Part shown: one piece after another, positions 11,101 to 24,460 of the stretch
Layout of the letters: each line of letters starts with the position of its first letter
Position numbering within the stretch: the stretch's first letter is position 1
Source: Lytechinus variegatus
Lineage: Eukaryota; Echinodermata; Echinoidea; Temnopleuroida; Toxopneustidae
Length of the DNA: 64,000 bases
Reading direction: 5' to 3'
NCBI RefSeq assembly: GCF_018143015.1
Contig: NC_054756.1
Coordinates: 28,537,440-28,601,439 of the forward strand
The notes under the pieces: model-generated
Seen by the model: only the letters and a program-made list of their open reading frames with translations
The model's database searches: none
Told to the model about the DNA's origin: nothing
Translations under genes and position numbers: made by a program

Positions 11101-14100
11101 AATTCCAACAAACAAACCTTTCAATGCTCCTCTTAAGGTGTGAATATCCTAAATTTTCAGCTCGTGCTTCGCGCTCGCAATATTTGATTAGTGAGATGTG
11201 TATGATAATCATGAGTACAATGACCAAAAAAAGGTGCTTCATGTGTTTCGATGTAATCATAACAAATCAGCATACGCTTGGCACTCGCATTAGATGACTA
11301 TGGTCATGATGGTGAGACATGTATACTCTTAAAGGATTCTCAAAATATAGTCCTTAAAATGTCCCTGCTTGGGGTTAATATATACAACATTTTCAGCTCG
11401 CGCTTCGCATTGTTTGTTTTATAGCAAGACAGGTACATATCATGATTCCAAAAATTTGCTTATAATGTCCCTTTTTAGTTCTGAATATAAAAAAAATTCA
11501 GCTCGCGTTTCGCGCTCGTATTATGTGATCAGTGAGATACATATCTGTTTAATGGCACTGTCCTTGAAATGTCACTGTTACTTAGGTCAGTATAACTGAC
11601 AACTGAGCGCACGAAAAGTGACTAAAAATTATGCTGGTGCCCCCAATGCCGTGACCCACGGTACGCCACTGTGTATGATTATCTGTATTTGTAGTGTTTA
11701 TGTAATTGTTTGTACCTGATGATCGTTGAATAAATAAATTGAAATTGAATTATTTATAATAATTATATCTCAATCACGGCGATGGGTACAGCATGCTAGG
11801 CGGTCTGTTAAATAATCTAACCCATCCGCTTTTACTATAACATTTACTGAAATTATAGTTATGTAATGTTTTCATACATTACTGTGTTAGGGGGCTGGAG
11901 GGTTAGAGGGGTATTACAGGCTGAAATTATATATATATACATATACAGTGTGTCCCACAAAAAAGGAAACCGATATTTATCGATGATTTATCATAACTTA
12001 ATCACAAATACATACAATACATAGATTATTTTCCATTCAAGCATGAGTGATCAAAAACAATTTGAAGAGGGGATACCATGTATCTGGGTTTCGAAAAGAA
12101 AACCACATTTCTAATAAGTTTAATGTCTGCTCTTAATTTGATGCCTCAATTACAGAAAATGGTCAAGAAATAACAAAGTTCTGGTCATTTGAAATAAGGT
12201 TTAAATTTCAATAATTTCATAAAATGAAGAGGTTTTACAGGCTAGCGTTCAAACTCACTCGAACTCCGTTTTGTTGACGATCAGTCATGCATTAAGTTTG
12301 TGTTAACCATGCGATAGTTTCTGTGGGAGACCGGTGAAAACACGTTTATTTAATGAAATTATGGAAATACAAGCAATGTTTCGAGGGAACTTAACTTTTT
12401 ACTTCATGACCATATTTTGTGATTAAGGTATCAAATAAAAGAGCAGATATTGAAATTTTTTGGCATGTGATTTTCTTTTTGAAATTCAGATACCCCCTGC
12501 AAAATGAGTTTTTGTATCCTTTTTTTCAAATTGTTTCTGCTCACTCATGCGTGAATTAGGAATAATATCATATAAGTAATATCAGATGAAAGAGGAGATT
12601 CTAAGTTTTACATTGGTAGGTCATTTGTCTATTGTATTTGTGATTAAGTTATTATATAAATCATTCCTAAATCTCGGTTTCTTTTTTCTGGGACGCACTA
12701 TCACTGAGTATCGTATGTCAAATCAGTATAGTAGGTCATATCATTGGATGACTGAAGTGAATATCATCAAACATTGCATATTAATGAAAACATGTATACT
12801 ACTATTTTGCTGAAATAAGGCAGAACTTTGATGTCATTACAAACTTAAAAAAACGCACGCAATGTCGATGAAATTGTCGGCGATTTTTTTTTATAATTCT
12901 TTCCTATATAAAAATAACATGTTTGATTCTTATTAAGAGTACTCCTTTAAATAGTAAAGTAAATGAACAAAAAGTATAAAGACAATTGTCCTACATGTAA
13001 TTATATTAATATTAAATAATTTTCACTGGTTCCGTGTTTGACTGAGGTATGTTTTGGGGATTGATATTGAGGTATGTTTTTTTATAAAGATTTTCAGCAC
13101 CTGTAAATGGTCTATGCATATTGCAAATGAATACAGTTCGTTAGTTAAATGTACATGTCTCCCGAAAACTCGAAATATATGTAGACTATTTTGAATCTGC
13201 TAGATAGATCTACATGTTTCAAATAGTTGAAACATTACTACAAGAATTGCAGTGACCTACTCAACATAACATTTTTCTTTCTTCAAATTTCTCGTATGAC
13301 TGACATCACGAAGGTTTTCAAGTTTCCTTGGGAACGAATATCCCAAGATTCGGGCAAGGTCCGTTCACACAGACGGTCTGGTTAATGAATGTCCAATGCG
13401 AATCGTCAGATGAAAGTCTCAACGAATGTGTTACCAGTGACCAGTGGGGACAAGCTTCAGCATGTCCTCATAGTAAAGATGTGGGTGTTAGATGCTCAGG
13501 TAGGTCTACCAAGACTCGTGAAAAAAAAAGGATAACAGTTATAATGAAATCACATTTTCATCACTGATACTATTTAAATAAAGCTCGGTTTAATATTCAT
13601 TATTCATTAACAGATAAATTAACAAAGAATTTATTCACTGTATAATCATCCATTTCTTATCTCATATCAAACTTAATTTCTGGTCAAACTTGTTAACGTA
13701 TGGTAAATATATTTAGTTCCCAGAGAGTTGGCACTTGGCACTTCATAAAAGAGCGGTCTTCTAGTTTATTTTCTAGATTAACTTGAAAGATTTTTTTTCG
13801 TGGGGGTGATATCGTGCACAGATTCACCAAAATGATGTTTATTTTCACCAATTCTTCTAAAACTGCAGTGGTTAAAATAATGTATTAAAATACAAAATTG
13901 ATAAAAAGGAATATGATTGGAACATGACTTATAACAAAAAATCCTTCATATCACAGCCACGGACCGTGAAAACAATAAGAGATTTGTATTTTAGATATTG
14001 AGTAACTTGCAAGATTGATCTTAGTAGAAATGTGAAAGAAGTTCTCGCCTTTCTCTTTCTAGGTCTAAACGTTGGGATTGCACCAAATTATCAAGGATGT

Positions 14101-17100
14101 TACCGTTTCGAAGATGCACTTTTATCAACAACAGCAATTTCTTTTCAGTTGAACACGATTGAAACATGTTTAGAACACTGTTCAAGCGATTCTCTGTTTG
14201 CTGGTTTATATGGAACGACATGTACCTGTGGTGATCAGATCCAACAACCTGCACAGTCTGTTGATAACATCATGTGTAAAATGCCATGTCCGGGTAATTC
14301 TGCTCAGCTTTGTGGTGATGATGAGACCAATAATGAATTTGTATCCATCTATTCTGGTAAGTATATTAATGGCGAAATAAACTTAAACTGTTAAACATGT
14401 TAAAGGGACAAGGAAGGGCGCATAGGCCAAAATACATCACCATTTTCTTGATACTGTCACCTTTTTGTTCGCTTGGTTGTGGAATTTTTGGTGTCTATGC
14501 CCCAATGATTGTATCAATATGTCACTGCTTTAACTCTGCAATATTAATGTTTCCATTTTCGTGATCAGATTGCATTAAACAAAAAAGAACAATAACTACA
14601 ACATCACCATAAACAACAACAACAAAGGCACAAAGCAGTTTGAAATTAAGCGGAGTTTATTGATCATCTCCTCCGATTAAATCATGAATGAATATAATAA
14701 TTTGATTGGGTATCAAATGCAGATAGATGGATAGATACATATGGGCAATTCCATGGAAAATGTTCACTTTAGAGAAAAAATGAAGTTTCAGATTTCACTC
14801 AAGCAGTCAAATTTTCTTAAAAAGTAATCTATAAAGTCTCAATTTCCAATAGAAAAATCGCAATATTGATAAAATTTTGTAGTTTTTTCCATCATCAAAA
14901 AAATAGAATAGTATATTGCAAAATGTAAAAAATGTGGCTATTTTTAAACAATTCATCTTTCCTGTCTCTACTAAAAGCAAACAAGGTCCCAGAGGTCTCT
15001 TTTAACTTTTGAATAGTTGATTAATGTTTAAATCAACAGAAAATAATCGTTAAATTTTATGCCATTCATCAATTTTACAGAGATCTGTCTTCAGATTTGT
15101 GTGATTTCTTTACCATTATCAGTGTCATGTCCGTTACGTTTTTCACTTAAAGTTTTCACAGCTTACAGGAAATTTGTCTAAATGTACTGCAGATTCAGAT
15201 TCTATGTTAGAATTAAACCCCCTACCATGTGTAGCAATCATTTTTCCTTACCACTTCTCATTTTCATAAAAATGGCGTAACGGACATGACAATTCGCGTA
15301 ACGGACATGACGCCTTACATATGGCAAATGGCAGCATTTACAAAAACAAAATATTAGGCTCAGTGTCACAGACTGAGGTTAGTCTCAATTGTTTGAGGAT
15401 AGCTGAATGTAATATTTCTTAGAATCTGCATGTCATTCAAGCTATTTTTAGAAGTTGGTGAATGATGAAAGTTCAGCTCTTGTTCTGGTAGATTTTTCTG
15501 AGAATTCACGGTATGCCACATAATATTATGATAAGATGCAGCTAGATCTGGCAACATACTCAGATCACGATCTGCATCATTCGTGTTTGAACAAACATTT
15601 GATTATCTTAGGTTCTTGCACTGACAGTTTGGAGCATGATAAAACTCCAACTTGTGAATTCATGATCATTGATGATATTACTTCAAAGTATCTGACTTTC
15701 ACCAACCTCTACATGTACTTCTTCAGTGATGGCATAGGATCACATTTAAAAGCAAGTTTGTATTCGGATATCTGTGTTTCATGATGTAGCTCTATGAATC
15801 TATGAATCTACAGTGGCACTTCTTTGCAGTATCACAAAGCAAAGGGGCCGTGGAAAGAATGTGGCACGATCAATAAATTATGTCATCATAGTATTTTGGT
15901 CAGCCATAATCACGATTTGAATGATGTATCTTCAATTGTACCAAGCAGCGCGGACAATACAACGAAATTAGATACTGCCACATTTGTCAGCAAGCAAAAT
16001 TGTAAGATTTAGAACATCCAAGATTTGATGAAAGGATGAATATTCTCAGGATGATAGTTATTTTGAATGAAAAAAAATCTCAGAAGCTATTTACAAACAT
16101 TCCGATTACCTTTCAACTCATACATAATCGATAATGAAAGACCGGTTTCCAGGTACTGCTATTAAATTTTAATACCATTTTTTGTAATCTTAAAACTGAC
16201 ATTAATACTAGTACATGTCCTTTATCATACAATACATTCCATAATATGTTCTTCTTGGATTTATACAGGTCTGGTAAATTTTGTTTTCTTCTCACAAAAA
16301 ATGAGATTTGGTCTTCTCAGTGTGTCGTAGTTGTATGATGAACATTGTATTCAATATAAAATTAATAGGCTCTAGCTATTAATTTAATGATACCTGCTAA
16401 TAATATCTACATATTTTTCTTTAGAGTGTTAGTAAAGGTACTTTGGTGTTACATAATTACATTCATTATTCATATTTCTTTCATTTCCAAACTAAGAAGT
16501 GCTGATTAGGTTCACTTCGTAAGGGTGTCATGTCCGTTACGCTAGTATATTATCAAATATTAGGGCATGAATAAAAAATAATCTTTTCTATCAACTTTTT
16601 CTCCTTTAATTAGGTGTGGTGGATGGTAGTAACTGGAAAATACTCATTAACTGTTGTTAACCGGTGTAAAATAAATTTTTCTAAACAGTTTTTCGTTTTA
16701 TAAATATTGTACAAAAAGACCCCCTCTGAAATTGCAAATTAATAGGAGATATTACAGATTACCAGTTATGATATGTGTCTCTAACCTCTAGTCTTAACAT
16801 GTAAACAATTAGACTTGTACCATATCTTGTAATAAAATAATTATATTCGCTTACAAAAAGTGGACGAAACTGTCATGTCCGTTACGCTTCGTGTGTCATG
16901 TCCGTTACGCTACATTTTGAGCTAGGAATACAGAATGCACTGCAAAACTGTTGTTAAACACCATTTTATGGATAGAGCATGATCTTAAGGTTAAATTAAC
17001 ACCAATGCCAGGTGCATGCAATCTAAGAATTCACAGGAATTTTGATAAGCAATAGGAGGTAAAAATGCTTCGTCCATTTCGTGTCATGTCCGTTACGCTC

Positions 17101-20100
17101 ACAAAGAGTGCAATTTCTCCGCAACTGTTCAATGAAACGATTTGAAATTTTATGTGTATGTAACTGATACTTAAATGTGTCTGATAAGCTCAGTAACAAT
17201 TATCAAAAGACTGCTAATTCTACTGTATAAACATTTGAATTACAAAAATTTGTCTGAACGTCATGTCCGTTACGCTGGAATTGATCCATATTTTATTTTC
17301 AAATGGTAAACAAACACAACAGGTGCAGAGTCTAATTGAGTTGGGATTGTGTCATAAATAAACATAGCAAGTAAAAGAAACCCAAACTAAACACATAAAT
17401 AAAATCTAAAACATGATATTCATAACATGTACCAGGAAATATATAAAACTAGGTTCAGTTTATACAAAATAATTAGAGTTTATATAATCAAAAGCATAGA
17501 TAAAATCATACAGATATACTTTCGGTATGCACCAATAACATGAAAAACTATCAGTTGGGTATCTCGGTGGCCTGTCCGGTCATTCTCTTAGACATCATGA
17601 TATCAATATTTGCTCTTCTGTATTCTTTCAGTGCTACCCACTTTAATTTCATCAGATTTGCTTTGGCAGCTGAATGCAATGGACATGTATTGGCTTCCCT
17701 ATAATTTGAGGATGATGAAGAACAGTTTGATTGATTCATCCGCAATTACCCCATACATCATCACAGTGGTTAAAATGTGACATAATCAAATAATTATAAA
17801 CAAAATATCAAATCATCTTCATCAACGAAAATCCTTATGTCGATTCTAATCAATAGACAATAACCTAAAATCAAACAATATGAATATTTAGCTAAATCTG
17901 ATTATTAGCAAATAAACAGACTGAAGTTTTCCGTAGGAAGCTTCCGCCAATTTTCCTACAATTTATTTGATGAGTATCTGTTGTGGCATCTTATTAAATT
18001 AGATCTTTAATATCAAATTGTTCTGCATTTAGACGAACTTGGATAACTTATAATCCTGCCAATTCTACTAGGAATAGCTGAAGCAGGAACAAATAATGTG
18101 TGGGTGCGCGTTGGTGTGTGTGTGTGTGTGTAAGTTCTTTCAATTAAATACATATAGGTACACAAAATCATAAAGGCTAAATAAATTGCATATAGTAAAT
18201 TATTTTTTTGAGGACCTATTACAAAATGTCAAAGTACTTTGTTCTTTTACATTTACCTAATTACTATCATCGGATCATCAAGGATGGATGATTCCTTAAC
18301 CAACACGTTGTATGAATGTGATAACGATGATGAACAAGATAAAATAGAAGAATTTGATGGTTATTGTTTTTTATTCCATTCCTAATTATTTTCCAGTATC
18401 AATAGGGGAATGGAATGGATGATTCCTTAACCAACACGTATGAATGTGATAACGATGATGAACAAGATAAAATAGAAGAATTTGATGGTTATTTATTTGA
18501 CTCCATTCCTAATTCTTTTCCAGTATCAATTGGGGATGACTACCTAGCATCGCCATGGTTTCCCGGTGATTACGTCATATCTAGTTCATCCCAACCAGCC
18601 AACCTCGTCTCCAGAATCAATGTGACTGCATCATCAGGAGGAATCCTGCTTCAGGTTCTAGCTCTAGACCTCGCACCAGGAGACACGCTGACTGTGGAGG
18701 TTGGAGGTATGACCATTAACCCTACAGAACCAGGTGACACTGTGCTGTCCGGGTTATCAACCACACCGACAACTATAACTGCAACATTGATGAGGGCTGC
18801 GAACTCGCCTGGGGCATCGGGGTACCTTATCACCTCTGCCGGTACGTTAGACTTTTTTTTCGTGGCTATACTTTGATAAACGAGCAAAGGTAGCAATACA
18901 AAGTCCGATGATGTAAGACATTTTTGGACACTATACATTAACGATTTTGAAATGCCATATTTTGTCAATTGTTGGGGCTTAATAGCAGCAGATTGATCAA
19001 AATTATATATTATCTTATGATTCATAATACACTATAATTGGAAATAGATGGTATATATCTCACAGGCATACTATTCGTGTCTTGTCGTGCAAATGCATTC
19101 TCTTTAAAATCAAACAAAGACAACCGTCATAATCTAATTAAGCATGATCCAGTTTAGTTTGATTGTTTTTTCTGTTCTATTTGAATCGCTTTTACTAGGG
19201 TGGACTTGCCTTTTAAAACAGACACGAACCAATAGCGCCATGTAGAGTCCTCAGCCACTCATACCTGGCCAGTGTCCTGACCCATAATGCTAGTGTAGTC
19301 TAGTAATGTAGACCCACTTGATTGATAACACGCTAATTAACTATTCAATACATTTATACCGAAATAATTATGTTACCAAGTAGCAAAACAATCACTTCTC
19401 CTCTCAAAACTTTTTTAGTTTCTCTCTACAAATACAATTATAGGTTTTATTTATTTTCTGTAGTATTAGTAGATATCTGTAAACGTGCATTTTATGACAC
19501 AGTCAACTAAAGACCACATACAGTTCACTCCCACTTTACTATACATGTAAACACCACAATCACCACCATTATCATACAGAACCTCCTTTAACAACAACGA
19601 CTCCGATTCCTTCAACTATGGCCACAATACCCGCATCTCATACCACTGTGACATCAAAAGCTGACCCTTCAGTTGTAACCACACCGTCCACCATGTCCAC
19701 AGCATCAGGTGTTACAACATCCGTAGCAACCTATCAAGGAATGGATGAGACCACGTCAGTTGCGTCAGTCACCCAACCGCCAGGGACTACATCTTCTGCG
19801 GTTCCTGTACCAACAACTACAACCACTGATGCTACAAATGCAAACGTCTGTAAGTGAAAAATTCATCGTACATGTCAGACAGCGCCCAGACATTGGTCTT
19901 TTTGATAAAGCTATACTTGCCTATATGAATAAAAGAAGCGATCACACAATCAATACATATTTTATATTCCAATGATTTAAGATATTTTTGGACATCACGT
20001 TGAGCATGTGGAAAGGCCAAAGAGTGGCCATTCTTGAATTATCTATAAAATATACATCTACAGAATGTTTTAATTGCCTTATCTGTTACGTATGTAACAG

Positions 20101-23100
20101 AAACGTAGTCGAATAACTTCCCGAATGCAAATATAGATTTTGGTGAAATAGTAAAACAAACATTATGACGACTTAGCAAGAAATGAGTTAGTCCCTTTTG
20201 TTTGTAAAATGGTCACAAAAAAGAAGAGAATATAAGTGCAAAAACTCAGTCATTTTAATAGTACGCATCTGGAGCCATCTTCCCGCCAATTTTCCTCAAA
20301 ATGGCGGGAACTAATCTAAAACTGCGTCGTATGTCAAATCGGTTGGTGGATTTGTGTTCAGCAGCCAGAAATGGCGATATAATTCATCTGTCTTTATTCT
20401 TTCTTCCATTTGCCAATCCCTAGATGTAAGTTACTTTGTCTAGTCAAACAAAGCGGACAGGGAGTTAATGGGCAAAATTGTTTAATGATTTCAAGGCCAG
20501 GTCCAGCTCATTTTCATTGAATTATAATTGATATCGATAAGTGTTGGTTCTGTTGAAACCATTTTCGTTCTTTCTTTTTTTTTTCTCTCTCTATCTTTCT
20601 TTCTCTCCTATACCTCTTCGGTTTCAACGCTCTCAGTCGAGACAACTAGTACACAACAAATGTCACCGGGCTCGACCAACCAAGACAACCCTACAGAGAA
20701 TGTTGATACGAATGGATATTCGACTTTTTCTCCCGAAAAATCAACTCTGTCTTTAATTAACAAATGCAATCAGACACCAGAAGTACAGTACATGTATGTC
20801 CAAGGTAAGAATTCATGAATCTAATCTCATACTAAATGGCACTCTTATGAGAGTCATGATGACAACGTGTTGGGTGTGGACTGTTGGGAATTTCTCTGAC
20901 ATTAAAAGGGACCATTGAATTCAAAGAGATGCTACGACCTGAAAATTTTGTCCCATGATTGTGAATAAAAATAGTAAAATCAAATGAACCATAGATTATT
21001 ATGAAAGAAATGATACTAGGCCATGAGGAAAGTGATGCATTACACTTTATTTGATAACATTTTCGTTGAACAGTCATGGCAGTATCCATAATCATCGTGA
21101 AGTGTATGCAATGAATGAACTGCTTGTGTCATCTCAAAAGCAATTTGTTCATTTTATCCATTAATAGGTAAACGGCAGGGCAGCGCTCTTGTATTCCTTA
21201 ACAGAATTATGTTTAATATCTAATTGGTGGTGATTTTTTACCTAAAGCTAAGAAAACATGAATGCTTGTAAGCAAGCAACCAGAGGACCGTCGCGACGGC
21301 TTAAAGTCCTCTCCGAATGACATGGTACTGAGGATCAATGCCTTACCAAAGGGCATTAGCGCACCAAGTGGGAATCGAACCCGGGTCACCAGAATACGAA
21401 TCCACCGCACTACTGACTGAGATATCGCGCCTCCAATACACAATAATAATAATAATAATGATATTAATGAGGATAATAATAATATTAATATGATAAAAAT
21501 GATAATAATAATAATAATGATAATGATAATAATAATGTAAAGCATTTAGAGTGCGCCTTCTATCTAGTTTCCTATTCAGAGGCGCAGAGTGAGCTATTAC
21601 ATACAGGGGGGGGGGGGGACTTTTATTTTTAAAATGATGAGAATAGGCGTCTTGAAGTTGGCTTTGAATGACTCTATAGACTTGACATAGCGTACACTGT
21701 TAAAAAACCCTGATTTTACAGAAAAATAAAAGAAGATTTTGCAGAAAGCAATACCAGAATCATTCTTTAAATTCATGAAACAGGAATTTTTCTGCAATTT
21801 AACAGAACAGGTCTGTAACAGAACAGGTCTGTTAGAAAAAGGGAAAAGAGTGTTTTATTTAAGGAAATTTGTAAGATTACACACACCAAATACCAATATC
21901 CTGTAAGATTACGCAATCTGGTAAGATTACAGGTGTTCTCGAGACTCTGCTGCAGGAACTTCTTCGAGTTTAAGGATAAATTTTCTAACAGTGTATTGTT
22001 GACGAGAGTGCATTCCACAAAGTTGGAGCACTATCAGCAAAAGCTTTTTCACAAAATGAACATTTGATTCTACGAGTTGTCAACAATCCGGTCCCTGAAG
22101 ATTTTAAATTTCTAGAGAGTACATATTCCGAGATAAGATCGTTAGAATAAAGAGAAGCACAACCACTAAAGACAATTCCACCCCAACAAAAACTTGATTT
22201 GAATAAAAAGAGAAAAATCCAACAAGCATAACACTGAAAATTTCATCAAAATCGGATGTAAAATAAGAAAGTTATGACATTTTAAAGTTTCGCTTCATTT
22301 CACAAAACAGTTATGTGCACATCTCGGTCGGTATGCAAATGAGGAACTGATGACATCACTCACTCACTATTTCTTTTGTATTTTACTATATGAAATATGA
22401 AATATTTTGATTTTCTCGTCATTGTCATGTGAAATAAAGTTTCATTCCTCCCTGAACACGTGGAATTCCATTATTTTAACATTTTGTGCTTCAGGCAAGG
22501 AGGTCCTAATCATCAAATTCATAAAAATTGAAATATTGTATAATTCAAACAATAAAAAACAAAAGAAATAGTGAGTGAGTGACATCATCGACTCTCTCAT
22601 TTGGATGTAACTGGATCGTTCATATAACTATTTTGTTAAAAATAAGCGAAACTTTGAAATGTCATAACTTTCTCATTTTACATCCGATTTTGATGAAATT
22701 TTCAGCATTGTGCTTGTCTGATGTTTTTTCTATTGATTCAAATCAACATTTTTCCGAGGTGGACTTGACCTTTAACAATTTCCCATGTAAGCAACAAAAT
22801 CTTGAATTTTATTCTCTCTACAGGCAACCAGTGAAGTTCTTTAAGAACAGGGGTGATATATTTAGAAGTTTTATCAATTATTCGGGCGGCTGCATTTTGC
22901 ACTCTGTCAAGCTTGAGGATCGGATCATTGGCTTTGTCTAAATTAGAAATAATGTATGAATGTATAACAGATGAAGTTACATTTGTGGACATGGATTTAA
23001 CATTTTAAACATTATTAAAATTTTAAACGATGACCTTTAACATAAATAAAGTATATAATGCACATTTAACATGTAGGCCTAATGTTAAAATGTTAGACCA

Positions 23101-24412
23101 AGTCTAATTCCCTGGTATTATTGTATGTCATGGGCAAAGTAATAAAGAAATTGATTTAAATCGAATTCATTTACATTGTTTCATTTGGTACATGGGTAGT
23201 AACTGTTATGACATCTCCGTGTTCCTTTTTCCAGGAGAGCGAATTTTTCTTATTATCGTGGTGGCAATTCTATTGGTGTATGCCGTGGTTGTTACTATTG
23301 TTACGATCGTCCTTATTCGGCAGAGGTAATTTTACATTTACATGTATACTATGAAATATTTGAAATTGAGCTAAGCAGTTTGATTTAGCACAACTTTTGA
23401 AAATTGAAACATACGGCGTGTTTCTACAGAGACTCGTTAAGCGGTATTACCCGCGTCAGTAGCCAGGATTCCGAAAAACTTCGCTATTGAAACAAACGCG
23501 ATGACGTGCAATATGAGTTAATGGAATTATTCGCTTTGTAGACAAAGGTTGGCTTCAGGGCGATACGGTTTTCTATGCCGGAAAAGAGAAACCGTTTATA
23601 ACGAATCTTTATAGAAACACACCGTTTGATTTTAATCGCTCAGTTTATTTCAGCATGGATAAGTTAGTCCAGCAATGATGCCTTCGACATAATTGTGCAA
23701 TAACAAAACCATAATTCGTTAAGATGGTAATACAATAACAATACGAATTTTAGATTGAAAGAAAAAGAATCTTATTTAGAAGGCAATATTTTCCCATTCC
23801 AATTTTGAGTTCGTCCAAAACTATAATTTATAGGTTGACATTCAAGCGTGTTACGACACTGCAAGAAAACAATGGGAATTTAACGAATTTTTAATTGTGA
23901 TCTCCCTTTTTTATTACAGGAAAATAATCAATTATACACTAAACAAAACAAAAATAAACGATGATCTCACATCTCTTGAAGATTTAGATGTGCAATCCAA
24001 AGTTATGATAGTCCTGTATAAAATCCAGATGAAATCCAAGTTGGTTGGCGAAGATTCCTTAAATCAAAGTTCACATTGATGGCGATGATGAAATTGATGT
24101 TGAAGCACGATCAATAACAAGAGTCCCTGTAACGAGTTGAAATGTCTGTGTAGACGATGCTGATGATTAAGAGTCAATTTTAGCAATCTATGGGTTGAAA
24201 TGCGTTCATTAAAACCGGTTGATGATCTCGCCGAGAACTGATAATTCCTCTCTCAAAATAACTGCAAGCAGTTCATTGATGGCATGCAAATAATTCCAAA
24301 GAACATACATGGTGTATTCCAATGGAAATAAACTATGCTCTGACATAAAGTCTGGTGTGAAACTCTGAGTTCTGATCTGATATCATGATGTACTTGAAGA
24401 AATTGACAGCTT

Positions 24413-24460
<48 letters not shown>

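Larger units (their letters stand above)
9803..11671. mobile_element. Non-autonomous hAT element, 1869 bp, with 8-bp target duplication
   Basis: TGTATGAT at 9795-9802 is repeated at 11672-11679. The ends are CAGTGGCGAAACTACGGGGG and the complement of CAGTGGCGTACCGTGGGTCA, both running into C/G-rich stretches. CAGTGGCG tips and an 8-bp duplication are hAT hallmarks. The inside carries no transposase. It holds a SINE insertion (10271-10540) and a tandem array (10690-11560). A relative in inverse orientation lies at 42170-43338. Confidence 0.9.
8820..11756 (+). mobile_element. 5'-truncated LINE in intron 2, split by a hAT insertion
   Basis: The RT catalytic FADDT box, then LRRPNIYMIIRT-like, [40 protein letters not shown] and [10 protein letters not shown], then [12 protein letters not shown], read in several frames over 8830-9676. 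The 3' end resumes after the hAT element at 11680 and finishes near 11756 with AATAAATAAATTGAAATTGAA-type tail. Frameshifts show it is dead. It belongs to the Jockey/CR1 superfamily and lies in the same strand as the host gene. Confidence 0.85.
21444..22985 (-). mobile_element. LINE 3' part, minus strand, interrupted by two DNA elements
   Basis: On the minus strand, from 22985: [18 protein letters not shown] and [20 protein letters not shown], then beyond the foldback insertion [10 protein letters not shown] (about 22050-22000), then beyond the [18 protein letters not shown] (about 21690-21620). The 3' end GCGCACTCTAAATGC runs into (ATT)n at 21540-21444. It belongs to the same superfamily as the 2560 copy but is a different subtype. 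Confidence 0.8.

Noticed and set aside
21213-21545. 110-codon minus-strand ORF with poly-Ile start
   Set aside because: It spans a SINE head and an ATT microsatellite; no protein similarity is expected.
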